Assembly (NCBI GenBank): GCA_041178325.1
Contig: JBEGVN010000051.1
Coordinates: 1 to 24,818, forward strand
DNA: 24,818 nt
Reading direction: 5' to 3'
Origin: UBA6136 sp041178325
GTDB lineage: Bacteria > Pseudomonadota > Gammaproteobacteria > Methylococcales > Methylococcaceae
The notes under the pieces were generated by a model. That model ran no database searches and had not been told where the DNA came from. It saw only the letters and a program-made list of their open reading frames with translations. The translations under genes and the position numbers were made by a program. Shown here piece after piece: positions 7,406-14,010 of the stretch (positions within the stretch are counted from its first letter, which is position 1; the number at the start of each line of letters is the position of its first letter).

Positions 7406-8074
7406 ATGTCTTTTGTGTTTAAGGCTACGCTGGCATTTTTTATTATGCTGGGCGTTCCAACAGTGGCCCAATCCAGCACCTTTCAGGCTCTGGCCAATCT
7501 TCCCAGCAGCGCAACTGGCAGGACAGCGTTGGTGGGCGGTGAATATAAGGCGGTGATCTTTACCACGCCCAGTAATTACACTCAGGTGGAGACCATAAGG
7601 CTGGGGCTAATGAATAACACTTTTGGCTACACATCAAGTAGTTTTGTTCTCTTGACGCTTTTCTCAGTCGGAAATGATGGTAAGCCGGCAGGCGTTCTCG
7701 CAAGCACGTCTCAAACGCTGACGCTAACTGACTCCAATGACCTTTACACATTCGCCATACCAAATTGGACACTTTCTCCAAATACGAGCTATGCCATCGC
7801 GCTGAGCTCTGATAGCACGGGAGTTGCTTGGTGGAGAGATTCGGGATCGCCCACGGCGTACAATGATTTTTCATACGGTGGCTTCTACAGATCCTCTTCT
7901 GGCAGTTCTGGACCTTGGACTTTGCCTGCTTCAGCCGGTAATGCCCTTGAAATTCTTGTGTCTGACTACGTTCCAGTTCCGACTTTGGATGAAGTAGCAC
8001 GGTTCATTTTGGGTCTTTTTGTGCTTCTCATTCTTGCTTGGTGGCATCGAAGCAATGAGGAAGAACGGGTTTAG
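7406..8074 (+). CDS. IPTL-CTERM surface protein with choice-of-anchor R-like domain
   Basis: 222 aa from ATG 7406, which begins a clear signal peptide (MSFVFKATLAFFIMLGVPTVAQS). The middle (KAVIFTTPSNYTQVETIRLG, then LLTLFSVGNDGKPAGVLAST, then NTSYAIALSSDSTGVAWW) follows the layout of choice-of-anchor R domains, beta-sandwich modules in exported proteins. The tail is VPVPTLDEVARFILGLFVLL followed by ILAWWHRSNEEERV: a PTL motif, one membrane helix, then a charged end. This is an IPTL-CTERM sorting signal, cut or processed by exosortase H. It departs from the usual IPTLSEW form (VPTLDEV), and its final charged stretch mixes acidic and basic residues. Exosortase H is encoded at 12519-13010. The protein probably sits at the cell surface; its role is unknown. 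Confidence 0.75.
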   Translation: MSFVFKATLAFFIMLGVPTVAQSSTFQALANLPSSATGRTALVGGEYKAVIFTTPSNYTQVETIRLGLMNNTFGYTSSSFVLLTLFSVGNDGKPAGVLASTSQTLTLTDSNDLYTFAIPNWTLSPNTSYAIALSSDSTGVAWWRDSGSPTAYNDFSYGGFYRSSSGSSGPWTLPASAGNALEILVSDYVPVPTLDEVARFILGLFVLLILAWWHRSNEEERV

Positions 8075-8101
8075 TAAAAGGCAGACTACTTGGGATGATT
8101 G

Positions 8102-8329
8102 ATGAGCGTTGAGCAGCTACCCGATTTCACGCCCGATGCCCGAAAGCATTGGGAGTCCGTTCCTGCTGATGTCCGCCCGAAGTTGTTGGCTAATGTTTGG
8201 TGCGGAAAATGCCGAGATGCTGTGACGATTAAAAACTTCAGCGGAGCTATTAAAGGCGCTGATCTGCTTTTGGTCGGCAAGTGTTCGGTATGCCAAGGTG
8301 ACGTTGCTCGGGTGATCGAAGGCAGCTGA
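8102..8329 (+). CDS. 75-aa four-cysteine (zinc-ribbon-like) protein
   Basis: The start is ATG 8102, although a TTG at 8099 is also in frame. The sequence carries CGKC (C34, C37) and CSVC (C61, C64), a spacing suited to one zinc ion in a rubredoxin/ribbon-like fold. The intervening VTIKNFSGAIKGADLLLVG would supply beta strands. No signal peptide or enzyme motif is present. It begins 27 bases after the IPTL-CTERM gene and may share its transcript. Small ribbons of this kind often bind nucleic acid or proteins; the actual role is unknown. Confidence 0.55.
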   Translation: MSVEQLPDFTPDARKHWESVPADVRPKLLANVWCGKCRDAVTIKNFSGAIKGADLLLVGKCSVCQGDVARVIEGS

Positions 8330-8642
8330 TTGGGTGACGATGCTGGTTTAACAAAACGCAGGATTTTTCACAGCCATCAAAAATCCTGCTTTTGCCTAAA
8401 CCCAATGCTGCTCTCAACGTAAAATCTTTTGACGTTTTGATGGCGCCGTAACAAGAGTCGACACCTTATATATAGCGGAAGGCGAGTGGAGCGCAGACGA
8501 CCTGAATTTTCAGCCCAACTTCCGTTTTCAGTGCTGTTGATTGCTTGGTTTTGAAAATATGGTTCGTTACACACTCTGTAGCACACCGACAAAAGTGATG
8601 CGTAACCATTTGAAAACAAAGTGGTGTGATCAGGGTGTATTT
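8330..8642. other. Non-coding stretch at the island edge
   Basis: No credible gene is seen on either strand; a 80-codon frame on the minus strand (8377-8619) has no recognisable motif. The 13-mer ATCAAAAATCCTG occurs here near 8376 and also near 5508, inside the other gene-poor stretch. The segment ends exactly where the tRNA-Gln half begins, as expected of the inner flank of an attachment site. Confidence 0.5.
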
Positions 8643-8687
8643 ACTCTGACTCCGTCAACCTAGGTTCGAATCCTAGTCCCCCAGCCA
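8643..8687 (+). repeat. tRNA-Gln(CUG) 3' half: putative attachment-site scar
   Basis: From the anticodon loop CTCTGAC (anticodon CTG at 8646-8648) the sequence runs as a tRNA: anticodon 3' stem TCCGT, variable loop, T-stem CTAGG, loop TTCGAAT, stem CCTAG, acceptor strand TCCCCCA, discriminator G and encoded CCA. The predicted 5' acceptor partner TGGGGGA and the G discriminator fit tRNA-Gln. The 5' half is absent: bases before 8643 do not form the D-arm or acceptor strand. A tRNA cut at the anticodon loop is the classic product of tyrosine-integrase insertion into a tRNA gene. With this orientation the island lies to the left and the rebuilt intact tRNA at its far end. Confidence 0.75.
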
Positions 8688-8697
8688 AATCAAGAAG

Positions 8698-8728
8698 GCT
8701 CTGCGTGAAATCGCAGGGCTTTTTTTTT
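8698..8728 (+). terminator. Rho-independent terminator of the former tRNA-Gln unit
   Basis: An 8-bp stem GCTCTGCG/CGCAGGGC with a TGAAAT loop is followed by nine T residues. It starts 10 bases after the tRNA CCA end, so it was most likely the terminator of the original tRNA-Gln gene. This supports the view that sequence right of 8687 is the resident chromosome. Confidence 0.85.
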
Positions 8729-8954
8729 GCCTGCCTTTTTGATGCGTCACCTTGATTAAGCAAATGAATATTTAAGGCGCTTTCCCATCACCAGACAGAA
8801 CTACGCTGCGTTATAGAATTTTTGTTGGATAAATCGCGAGGATAAAATTCCGTCCGGTCTACGTTTTCTCCAAAAACCCTCACACCAAGTTCTAATGCAC
8901 TATTTATGGGCAGTGGAGGGCTTTCGATTATGGTGAGACCGTTCAATCTGTAAA

Positions 8955-10136
8955 TCAGAGTGATTTCTTTATGTCTTTGATGGGAATGGTTTTTCCTCCA
9001 ATCTTGAGGTATTCGCAATATCGAATGGTCTTACTTCCATAAGTCGGACTAAATAGCTCCAGGAGTGTGAAATCACTTGATAATGCCACAAGTGAAAAAT
9101 CGTGAAGAGTGCCGGGAAGAATCACCGTATCAATCCCATTGTCGCCCCAGACTGTGTCGGAACCTGAGCCCGGTAAAATTCTGTCATTACCCCCAGCGCC
9201 ATGAATGACGTCATCGGTCTGGCCATTAGCATCGCCCGCAAGGGTATCGCTATGCTGCCCACCCCAGATAGGCATTTCAGGAACTTGAGCCTCGAGACTT
9301 CCCTTGCCCGACCAAGAAATTTGGTGGTAGGTGTTATCAGCGCTATCCCTGAAAATGCAATATTGGAAGGTGCCGTCACTCCCTACAGAGGGATAAATCG
9401 TGAGGTCCTTTTTCAGTTGCCGAGTCGACTTGTGCCAGCCATCCGGTAATACAGCGTCATTAAAAGCTTGCTGGACGCCGCTATCGGTTGATTGCCCAGA
9501 GGCATGCATGATGTATTCATTGTGCCACTGATCCGTGACGAAGTAGCGATTCAATGGAGTGGCGCCACGAGTCCCCGCTGGGACGCCATCTTGGTTCGCC
9601 CAAAACCGCATGTTCTGAGCCTTGTAGTTAACTGTTATTTTGACCGACCCTTTAGGTGGGGTTGTGACGAGGTTTCCTGCATAGTACGTATTGACTGCGG
9701 ATTGCCCCGAGTACTGCTTAGAGTCATAAGGCCACATGGCGTTGATCGCCATTGACATGGTGCCCCACGTATATCCATCGGTAGTCGTAATGTAGCTGGT
9801 ATCGCAGACGACTTGGCCCGGTGAAGCAATAAACTGGGACTCATTGAATTGGAGATTACGTGTCGTATTCCGCGAGTAGGGAGGTGGCGGCATATAGCCC
9901 GCATTCCAGACGGCTTCCGTCATCGGATTCGTTCCGCTACTTTTATAGGTCAGTATGGGGGCTTGAGGGTTGGTGCTGACAGTTGAGCCGTCTGTAATCT
10001 CGTAAGCCACATCGAGAGGAACAAAACCTTGTGTAAGGCATGAGATATGCGTGCCAGCCGAAACGCTCGTTGAAATGGAGCCGAGGAAAATGTGCTGAAG
10101 ACACTTTTGGTAGAAGCCCTTTCGATGCTGCGCCAT
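8955..10136 (-). CDS. RTX-type calcium-binding repeat protein, small
   Basis: 393 aa. Residues ~291-340 carry hemolysin-type nonapeptide repeats (GGQHSDTLAGD, GAGGNDRILPG, GSGSDTVWGD, NGIDTVIL), which fold into a calcium-filled parallel beta-roll. About 50 residues follow, including DFSLVAL and YCEYLKIGGKTIPI, which is like the C-terminal type I secretion region of RTX proteins. The first ~290 residues have no recognised enzyme motif but are rich in Tyr, Trp, Ser and Thr, as in extracellular proteins. No clear Sec signal peptide is seen, fitting type I export. The start is supported by GGAG nine bases upstream. No type I transporter genes are in the window. It lies between the tRNA-Gln scar and a poorly coding stretch, so it may be an older insertion. 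Confidence 0.75.
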   Translation of the reverse strand: MAQHRKGFYQKCLQHIFLGSISTSVSAGTHISCLTQGFVPLDVAYEITDGSTVSTNPQAPILTYKSSGTNPMTEAVWNAGYMPPPPYSRNTTRNLQFNESQFIASPGQVVCDTSYITTTDGYTWGTMSMAINAMWPYDSKQYSGQSAVNTYYAGNLVTTPPKGSVKITVNYKAQNMRFWANQDGVPAGTRGATPLNRYFVTDQWHNEYIMHASGQSTDSGVQQAFNDAVLPDGWHKSTRQLKKDLTIYPSVGSDGTFQYCIFRDSADNTYHQISWSGKGSLEAQVPEMPIWGGQHSDTLAGDANGQTDDVIHGAGGNDRILPGSGSDTVWGDNGIDTVILPGTLHDFSLVALSSDFTLLELFSPTYGSKTIRYCEYLKIGGKTIPIKDIKKSL

Positions 10137-10903
10137 TTCCTTTTCTCCGAATTAATTTGAAGGTGAGAAACTACGCTCTTACGGGGGGCTTAACAAGTCT
10201 TCTATAACAATCTTGAGCTTAAAAACGGTAAGCCTTAAATCGAAAGTCGGATAATAGAAGGATGCTCGGGTTCAGTGGGAGCTCCCGAAATTAACCGAGG
10301 ACCATGCTACCCAGCACATCGAACATGATCTACCGCAGTCCCCTCAAAAGTAAGATAAATGTTTGACTCCTCTCTCCTGAAGAAGGAGAGTACTTTCCTG
10401 TTTGATCAGGCTGATGAAAAGAGCCCATCCCTGATCGAGATCGACTGGCTGAGCCCTTCTTCGGTATTCACGTTGGATCTGGGATTCTCGGATGTTCCCG
10501 GGATCTATTTCGTTATGTTCCTCACCTTAAAGCCATCGACGAGGATAGCTGCGCTATTTTTTGCTGAACAGCATCGAGTGCGTGTGAAGGAAATCCATGC
10601 GCTGATGGGCCATGTGTGAATTAATTCGAGGAACCCTCGCCTTCTGCTTCTTCCAGTGGATTGAGAGTAGATTATTGGGATTTCTCTGAACCGAAAAATC
10701 CGATTTCCGTCTTCTTGATCGCTAGGTGCAAGGGTGGTTCTCAGGGCTCCTTCAACCTGCGATCGCGCTCTCGCCCCGCAGCCAAATCGAATGTAAGCTC
10801 CTCGTTTTTGTGTGACATTGGGTCCGACGTGATTACAACATGCCGGAAACCCATTGGGCGAATGGGTCAGCTGTTCACTGCCATAGCACTTCGAGGATTA
10901 TGT
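10137..10903. other. Gene-poor 0.77 kb between divergent RTX and MAPEG genes
   Basis: This holds the RTX gene upstream region (ribosome-site purines at 10137-10150) and one open frame, 10359-10619 + (86 aa). That frame has no recognised motif and no clear ribosome site; I rate it about 0.2 as a gene. A hairpin CTCTC/GAGAG lies at about 10369-10390. Near 10739-10788 a sequence resembles the tRNA-Gln 3' half (separate entry). Otherwise nothing is visible. Confidence 0.45.
10739..10788 (+). repeat. Possible degraded tRNA-Gln 3'-half copy
   Basis: Compared with 8640-8691, this stretch shares TCAACCT and CAGCCAAATC separated by the same distance (20 bases between them). There is partial identity between them (about half of the positions) and an upstream CTC...CTCC.TCAACC similarity. 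The T-loop GTTCGAAT is not preserved, so it cannot be a working tRNA. If real, it marks an older island boundary and makes 8690-10790 a second inserted block. Chance or another origin is quite possible. Confidence 0.3.
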
Positions 10904-11305
10904 ATGTTGCCAATTACAGCGGTTCTTGCATCACTTTTATCTGTCCTGCTTATATGGCTTTCGATACAAGTCATCAAGCGACGCAGGCAGTTAAAAGTAC
11001 TAATTGGTACAGGCGATAAGGAGGAGCTGGAGTGGGCAATTAGAGCCCAGGGTAACTTCTCAGAATATGTCCCCATTGCGTTGATTCTTTTTGCAATTGC
11101 TGAATTCAACAAGACCGACTGGAGATTACTGATTGTTTTTGCGGCGATTTTGGTTCATGGGAGGTTGTTGCATGCCTATGGTTTTCTCTATGCTCGGGAT
11201 CGTCTGGAGTTCCGGGTGAAAGGTATGAAGCTAACCTTTTTGGCCATTTTCATCCTTTCTATTTGGAACCTGGGGTTTGTTGGCTATCAAATGTTGGCCA
11301 ATTAG
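10904..11305 (+). CDS. MAPEG family membrane protein
   Basis: 133 aa from ATG 10904, chosen for GAGG at 10892-10895 and because it begins directly with the first membrane helix (LPITAVLASLLSVLLIWLS). Four hydrophobic helices are visible. After helix one comes the diagnostic RAQGNFSEYVPIALILFAI, where the conserved Arg-Ala-x-Gly-Asn-x-x-Glu-Tyr binds glutathione in MAPEG enzymes. A HGRLLHAYG segment follows, also typical. Bacterial members are membrane-bound and of the glutathione-transferase-like class; the substrate is unknown. The longer frame from 10661 is not supported by its sequence. The downstream secreted protein lies 62 bases away. Confidence 0.88.
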   Translation: MLPITAVLASLLSVLLIWLSIQVIKRRRQLKVLIGTGDKEELEWAIRAQGNFSEYVPIALILFAIAEFNKTDWRLLIVFAAILVHGRLLHAYGFLYARDRLEFRVKGMKLTFLAIFILSIWNLGFVGYQMLAN

Positions 11306-11367
11306 TCTTACATTTCTCCAATTGCACTCGTGACTATGGGTGATTTGCAATAACTCAAGGAGTTTGA

Positions 11368-11880
11368 ATGATCTATTTCCGCCAACTTCCCTTGTTATTT
11401 GTGTTGATGCTATCTGTTACATTCGCCGTAGGTTTCAGCCAGACTGTTGCCGCGGCGGATGTGAAGCTCACCGTTTACAACAAGATTATGAGTTCAACAA
11501 ACATCAGTATGTCAGGTGCAGCGCAGCGCCAGATGGGGGACGGTTTTGCTGCTCATATGAACGTCTATCGCACGTCAGATGTAGGGCAGCTGCCAATTGC
11601 TACTGCTGACTTTTCATTGCTAATCACCGTTCCGGCGAGTGCATCGAATCCCATAGAGACGCGTCTATATCATGCCGTGTTTACTTTTAATCCAGATGAT
11701 TCGATCATTATCGATGGAATCAGTATTGCGGAAATGCCGGATAATTGGATGAACACATCTCCTTCAGCGCGAGCTGTTACGGGTGGCACAGGAAAATACA
11801 GGGGTGCAAAAGGAACGGCCATTTTTACCCGTATTGAGCAGAACCTTTTTAAAATGGATCTAAAATTCAAGACTAACTAG
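11368..11880 (+). CDS. Exported allene-oxide-cyclase-barrel-like protein
   Basis: 170 aa with a signal peptide (LPLLFVLMLSVTFAVGFSQT, cleavage near AAADV). An AAGGAG site lies five bases before the ATG. The C-terminal motif AVTGGTGKYRGAKGTAIF is the signature of the allene oxide cyclase/dirigent-type eight-stranded barrel, and the preceding residues are strand-rich. Bacterial versions are periplasmic or secreted and mostly of unknown activity, so no enzyme reaction is claimed. It lies between the MAPEG gene and the DUF4156 lipoprotein, all on one strand, though gaps of 60-70 bases leave co-transcription open. Confidence 0.75.
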   Translation: MIYFRQLPLLFVLMLSVTFAVGFSQTVAAADVKLTVYNKIMSSTNISMSGAAQRQMGDGFAAHMNVYRTSDVGQLPIATADFSLLITVPASASNPIETRLYHAVFTFNPDDSIIIDGISIAEMPDNWMNTSPSARAVTGGTGKYRGAKGTAIFTRIEQNLFKMDLKFKTN

Positions 11881-11952
11881 AAAAAGAAAACAACCACGTG
11901 TTAGCGTGGGCGTTCCATCCAAGTGAGATAACTTCCTTTTGGAGTATTTAGA

Positions 11953-12327
11953 ATGAAAAGCGTTGTGGGAATAGCCGCCGCGGCGTGCGTTTGTCTTTTG
12001 ATTGGCTGTTCGGCCAACCCATTGATGTCCGGTGCTGAGAAGGTGCGAATTGTGACCAGCGACCCGCAGGGGTGTGAGTATCTTGGGGAAGCAACAGGAA
12101 ACCAGGGTAACTTTTTCACCGGTGGTTGGACCAGTAATGCAAACCTGGAGACAGGTGCCAGAAATGAACTGAAGAATGCTGCGCTCAAAATGGGGGGTAA
12201 CACAGTGCTCATTCTGACGTCGCGTGCCGGTGTAACTGGGAACTATAGTGTCTCCAATGGCTACGGAGGTGGAAGCAGTCAGGAGACTAACGTGACCTAT
12301 TCTGGAACTGTTTATCGCTGTAAATAG
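11953..12327 (+). CDS. DUF4156 lipoprotein
   Basis: 124 aa. The lipobox LLIGC (Cys19) ends a short signal peptide, so the protein is lipid-anchored in the cell envelope. Following it are AEKVRIVTSDPQGCEYLGEATGNQG, FFTGGWTSNANLETGARNELKN and AALKMGGNTVLILT, the ordered blocks of DUF4156, which often read as a small alpha/beta domain related in layout to RcsF-like envelope proteins. The tail is Gly/Ser rich (SNGYGGGSSQE) and ends VYRCK. GGAG lies eight bases before the ATG. The function is not established. Confidence 0.85.
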   Translation: MKSVVGIAAAACVCLLIGCSANPLMSGAEKVRIVTSDPQGCEYLGEATGNQGNFFTGGWTSNANLETGARNELKNAALKMGGNTVLILTSRAGVTGNYSVSNGYGGGSSQETNVTYSGTVYRCK

Positions 12328-12518
12328 AGAGTCTTGAATCTGTCGATTAGCGTACTGCTTTAAATCCCTGCCGCTTGTCCTTAGTGGCAGACGTTAAGGA
12401 GTGAAGAGCCTGCGTTGAAATGTTTCGCAATTAAATGAGAAGCCCGCCTGCTATTTTGCTCGGAGGTGGGCGAGCTCTTAGGTGCTTGTTAAATCTCGTT
12501 GTTTCAAGGGTTGATCAC

Positions 12519-13010
12519 ATGCGCCTCAGGCTTTTTTTCTTCGTGGTTCTTTTGGGCATCGGGACGACCATCGGCGGTTGGAACTCCCTTCAGAATGGTC
12601 TTCTGGAGCCTTGGTGCCAGTCTGCCGCCGCTATCAGCGAAGGGGTCATTCATCTTTTTGGGGGAGGCGCAGTCAGGGCGGGATCGGTGTTGCGTGATCC
12701 CCAAACACAAAAAGCCATCATGGTGTCTTGGGGCTGCTCGGGGGCTGATGCTACTTTCATCCTCTTTTCTGCAATTCTGATCTATCCCGCCTGCTGGTGG
12801 GCAAAAGTACAGGGATTGGTGGCTGGATTTCTGGCTGTTCAGGGAATGAATGTCGCTCGAATCATTACGCTCTTTCATCTAAATAGCTGGAACGAACAAC
12901 TTTTTAACTTTGCGCATTTGTATTTATGGCAAGGGCTGTTGATGTTAGACGTGCTTGTTTTCATGTTGGTCTGGCTCCGCTGGGAGAAGACGCGGTGTCA
13001 CGTCGCTTAA
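12519..13010 (+). CDS. xrtH: Exosortase H (IPTL-CTERM-specific)
   Basis: 163 aa from ATG 12519, with AAGGG eight bases upstream; the frame is open from 12435 but the extra 28 residues have no family support. Multiple membrane helices carry the exosortase triad: C73 in SWGCSGAD, R114 in NVARIITLF and H133 in NFAHLYLWQ. The sequence around them (AVQGMNVARI, NEQLFNFAHLYLWQGLLMLD) matches the XrtH class, which processes proteins with IPTL-CTERM tails at the inner membrane. A cognate IPTL-CTERM protein lies at 7406-8074, on the island side. The gene ends in a terminator shared with the convergent DUF465 gene. Confidence 0.88.
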   Translation: MRLRLFFFVVLLGIGTTIGGWNSLQNGLLEPWCQSAAAISEGVIHLFGGGAVRAGSVLRDPQTQKAIMVSWGCSGADATFILFSAILIYPACWWAKVQGLVAGFLAVQGMNVARIITLFHLNSWNEQLFNFAHLYLWQGLLMLDVLVFMLVWLRWEKTRCHVA

Positions 13011-13090
13011 GACTGTTCCCTCTTGGGCTGTTTTGTGCTCACCGCTTTGGGCTTTTGCCCCGGTGGCCATGGACTCTAGCTGAGTGAGAA

Positions 13091-13121
13091 AAAAGGCCAG
13101 CGATTTGCTGGCCTTTTTGTT
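13091..13121. terminator. Bidirectional intrinsic terminator
   Basis: The stem AAAGGCCAGC/GCTGGCCTTT with a GATTT loop is preceded by an A run and followed by TTTTTG. It can therefore end transcription from exosortase H (+) and from the convergent DUF465 gene (-), whose stop is at 13146. Confidence 0.88.
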
Positions 13122-13145
13122 TGAGACGGACGGCTAACCCGAAAA

Positions 13146-13388
13146 TCAGGTGGTGTCTTTTAGTATTTTGAAGAGTTCATCTTTGAGGGCCAGTCTCTTT
13201 TTTTTGAGTTCTTCGACGAAGTCGTCCGCGTGAACTTCAATTTCTGCTTCACAGCGACGCACTTGATGATCAAGTGCATCATATTCGTCGAAAAGATTTG
13301 CAAAGTGGCGGTTTGAGACCTTGAGTTCGTGGATACGATCCTTGAACTCAGGCAGTTCGTGAGCAAGATCGTGTTTTTCACCCAGCAT
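13146..13388 (-). CDS. DUF465 / YdcH family protein
   Basis: 80 aa, starting MLGEKHDLAHELPEFKDRIHELK, where the HxLxxExPE motif is the DUF465 hallmark. The rest is strongly helical and charged (EEYDALDHQVRRCEAEIEVH-like heptads) and should form a coiled coil or helical hairpin. The length is normal for the family. These are cytoplasmic proteins of unknown role. AAGGAAA lies nine bases before the ATG. It stands alone, convergent with exosortase H. Confidence 0.9.
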   Translation of the reverse strand: MLGEKHDLAHELPEFKDRIHELKVSNRHFANLFDEYDALDHQVRRCEAEIEVHADDFVEELKKKRLALKDELFKILKDTT

Positions 13389-13617
13389 GTCAGTTTCCTT
13401 GATTTGAGATTCGATAGCGTACCGGCTGTGTTCAATGAAGCCACCCTTAGCGGAAGGTGCTCGAAATGACTTAACCGGCGATCAAATTATAGGGGGTGCT
13501 ATTCGCCATGATCTTGACCGATCTTAACAATGGGTGAATCAGACCTGAAGCACTAGGCGGAGCTTATGGCTGCCCGGTTCGATGCGCAATAAGCTAAATC
13601 CCCTTTGGCCAAAATGG

Positions 13618-13645
13618 TTGAAAAAAAAGGGAAGGGATTCATAAT
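13618..13645 (+). promoter_or_regulatory. Candidate sigma-70 promoter of btuB
   Basis: TTGAAA (13618-13623) and CATAAT (13640-13645) are separated by 16 bases, close to the sigma-70 consensus. Transcription would begin near 13652, just before the first conserved riboswitch bases at about 13659. Position and spacing both fit the leader of btuB. Confidence 0.6.
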
Positions 13646-13658
13646 GCCTTGCATATCC

Positions 13659-13863
13659 AGGTGCCTGACCGTCGTTCGTCCGCGTCAGGTTAAACGGGAA
13701 GCTGGTGATGTTCCGTCCCAACGGAAAGAAGTCCAGCGCTGCCCCCGCAACGGTAGGTGAGTTAAAGCGCATCAAAATGCCACTGTGTCTGTGACATGGG
13801 AAGGCGGTGCGTTTGGCCACTCTTAATTAAGAGAGGGCTGCTCACAAGTCCGGAGACCGGCCT
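13659..13863 (+). promoter_or_regulatory. Cobalamin riboswitch
   Basis: The conserved blocks occur in order: AGGTGCC at the 5' edge, AGGTTAAACGGGAAGCTGGTG, GCTGCCCCCGCAACGGTAG (the B12-box region, near 13738), CCACTGTG...ATGGGAAGGCG, and ACAAGTCCGGAGACCGGCC at the 3' edge (13844-13862). This is the adenosylcobalamin-sensing RNA. It lies 150 bases before the btuB start, so with ample B12 it should lower production of the B12 receptor. Confidence 0.93.
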
Positions 13864-14010
13864 CGATATTGTCAGCCGTCGCGGTGGGCGATGGGTAGGC
13901 TGTTGCCCCCATGTCCTTCTCGGAATCAGGTTTCAGGCTATCCATTTTCATTGCACGGTTTTTGCCACTGCTGCGAGCGGGTGTTGCCGCGGCTTGACCA
14001 GAATCTGAGA

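Noticed and set aside
8590..8687. Complete tRNA-Gln gene
   Set aside because: Only the 3' half from the anticodon loop is present; no 5' acceptor strand TGGGGGA or D-arm precedes it.
10359..10619. 86-aa open frame
   Set aside because: No recognisable domain, weak start context and isolated position; probability of being real judged low.
13891..14010. Longer btuB start at ATG 13891
   Set aside because: It would place 40 cysteine-rich residues ahead of an obvious signal peptide; ATG 14011 begins the signal peptide directly.
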